Below are positions 4,854 to 5,802 of a stretch of 5,802 nucleotides of DNA, in pieces. A program made the translations under genes and the position numbers. Every line of letters begins with the position of its first letter. The stretch's first letter is position 1. This DNA is from Rhodanobacteraceae bacterium (GTDB lineage Bacteria > Pseudomonadota > Gammaproteobacteria > Xanthomonadales > Rhodanobacteraceae): contig JAICIW010000164.1 of assembly GCA_025928735.1 (NCBI GenBank), positions 1-5,802 of the forward strand, read 5' to 3'. Under the pieces are notes generated by a model. The model had not been told where the DNA came from and did not search any database. It worked only from the letters and a program-made list of their open reading frames with translations.

Positions 4854-5802
4854 ATGCTGCTGGAACCGATCACGCTGGGCGCGTTGAAGCTGCGCAACCG
4901 CATCGTGGTGTCGCCGATGTGCCAGTATTCCTCGCCCGATGGCGTGCCGACCGATTGGCATCTGGTGCACCTGGGCAGCCGCGCGGTCGGCGGTGCGGGG
5001 CTGGTGTTCACCGAGGCGAGTTCGGTTTCGCCCGAAGGACGTATTTCACCGGACGACGCCGGTATCTGGAACGACGCGCAGGCGGAAACGTGGTCGCGCA
5101 TCGCGCAATTCATTCGCGGGCAGGGCGCGGCGGCAGGCATCCAGCTTGCGCATGCCGGACGCAAGGCCAGCACCGATGCGCCGTGGCACGGCGGGGGTCC
5201 ACTGGATGCAGACCAAGGCGGTTGGACGCCGGTGGCGCCCAGCGCGATTGCTTTCGACGAAGGTTATCCGGTGCCGACCGCGCTGGATGCGGCCGGCATC
5301 GCGAAAGTCATCGACGATTTCCGCGCGGCCGCGCATCGCGCGCGCGACGCCGGTTTCGAAGTGATCGAAATCCATGCCGCGCACGGTTACCTGTTGCACC
5401 AGTTCCTGTCGCCGCTGTCGAACACGCGCACCGACGAATACGGCGGCGCGCTGGAAAATCGCGCGCGGCTGTTGCGTGAAGTGATCACCGCGGTGCGCGA
5501 GAGTTGGCCCGCGCCGATGCCGTTGTGGGTGCGGCTGTCCGCAACCGATTGGGCCGAAGGCGGTTGGGACATCGACGAATGCGTGCAGCTCGCGCGCATG
5601 TTGCGCGCCGACGGCATCGGGGTCATCGACGTTTCGTCCGGCGGCACGGTGCCGCATCCGAAGATTCCAGGTGGCCCGGGTTACCAGGTGCCGTTCGCCG
5701 CGCGCATCCGCCGCGAGGCCGGCATCGCCACCGCGACGGTCGGCCTGATCACCGGTGCGCGGCAGGCCGAGGAAATCCTGCAACGCGGCGACGCCGACCT
5801 GA
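4854..5802 (+). CDS. NADH:flavin oxidoreductase, Old Yellow Enzyme of the YqjM/NamA class (3' end outside window)
   Basis: The frame runs from ATG 4854 for 316 codons to the window edge without a stop, so the C-terminus (probably a few dozen residues) is missing. AGGA (4843-4846) lies 7 nt before the start. It is a cytosolic FMN-binding TIM barrel; family members reduce activated C=C bonds (enones, nitro compounds, electrophile detoxification) using NAD(P)H. Class-defining residues are visible: C23 and Y25 in 'SPMCQYS' (20-26, equivalent to YqjM Cys26 and Tyr28), Q97 and 'HAGRKA' (100-105), substrate-anchoring H174 and H177 with Y179 in 'HAAHGYLLHQFLSPLSN' (174-190), 'RTDEYGGALENR' (192-203) and R227 in 'LWVRLSATDW' (224-233). 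The start of the FMN-phosphate loop 'TVGLITGARQAEEIL' is at 295-309. The Cys/Tyr pattern separates it from classical OYE/NemA. It is transcribed divergently from the M19 gene and may share control with it. Confidence 0.93.
   Translation, partial: MLLEPITLGALKLRNRIVVSPMCQYSSPDGVPTDWHLVHLGSRAVGGAGLVFTEASSVSPEGRISPDDAGIWNDAQAETWSRIAQFIRGQGAAAGIQLAHAGRKASTDAPWHGGGPLDADQGGWTPVAPSAIAFDEGYPVPTALDAAGIAKVIDDFRAAAHRARDAGFEVIEIHAAHGYLLHQFLSPLSNTRTDEYGGALENRARLLREVITAVRESWPAPMPLWVRLSATDWAEGGWDIDECVQLARMLRADGIGVIDVSSGGTVPHPKIPGGPGYQVPFAARIRREAGIATATVGLITGARQAEEILQRGDADL

Noticed and set aside
4631..5173. Long N-terminal extension of the M19 peptidase frame (open for 181 more codons)
   Set aside because: It runs antisense through the start of the ene-reductase gene, is low-complexity Arg/Pro/Ala-rich sequence typical of high-GC shadow frames, and would bury the twin-arginine signal in mid-protein.
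5046..5783. 245-codon minus-strand open frame opposite the ene-reductase
   Set aside because: Antisense shadow; the plus frame shows full YqjM-class motifs.
1..5802. CRISPR array, tRNA, insertion sequence or prophage
   Set aside because: No regularly spaced repeats, tRNA-like cloverleaf, transposase motif or phage gene was seen on either strand.

Overview
The window comes from a high-GC bacterium (roughly low-to-mid 60s % GC by eye, not counted). Gene density, codon use, a TPR-linked sulfotransferase, a Tat-exported M19 peptidase and GTAG-type REP palindromes between genes all fit a gammaproteobacterium of the Xanthomonadales/Lysobacterales group, perhaps near Rhodanobacter or Dyella. The taxon is an inference. 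No tRNA, rRNA, CRISPR array, transposase or phage gene is visible.

Layout, left to right. (1) 1-951, plus strand: C-terminal part of a TPR-sulfotransferase whose start lies outside the window. (2) 1012-1503, plus: a RidA/YjgF-family protein of the longer subfamily. (3) 1504-1636: convergent intergenic gap with a GC-rich hairpin over the ridA-like stop codon and two REP-like palindromes facing each other. (4) 1637-2407, minus: a sulfotransferase-like P-loop protein. (5) 2410-3336, minus: a class IV PLP aminotransferase of the branched-chain aminotransferase/D-amino-acid aminotransferase type. Genes 5 and 4 form an operon with a 2-nt gap. (6) 3337-3502: intergenic gap with a candidate promoter/operator and palindromic repeats. 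(7) 3503-4630, minus: an M19 membrane-dipeptidase family protein with a twin-arginine signal. (8) 4631-4853: divergent promoter region. (9) 4854-5802, plus: an Old Yellow Enzyme of the YqjM/NamA class, cut by the window's right edge.

The most interesting part is the aminotransferase/sulfotransferase-like pair. As I remember them, the plant 'branched-chain-amino-acid aminotransferase-like' proteins carry both domains in one chain of about 555 residues. This operon (256 + 308 residues) looks like a split bacterial counterpart with the gene order reversed. The aminotransferase also appears to depart from the usual fold-type IV active site: the expected Lys is displaced and the Glu facing the PLP ring nitrogen is replaced by Thr. 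It may therefore not be an ordinary IlvE, and the pair has no function I can name. The M19 protein likewise lacks the N-terminal His-x-Asp metal ligands while keeping the other metal-site residues. The remaining genes look like ordinary chromosomal housekeeping or accessory metabolism.
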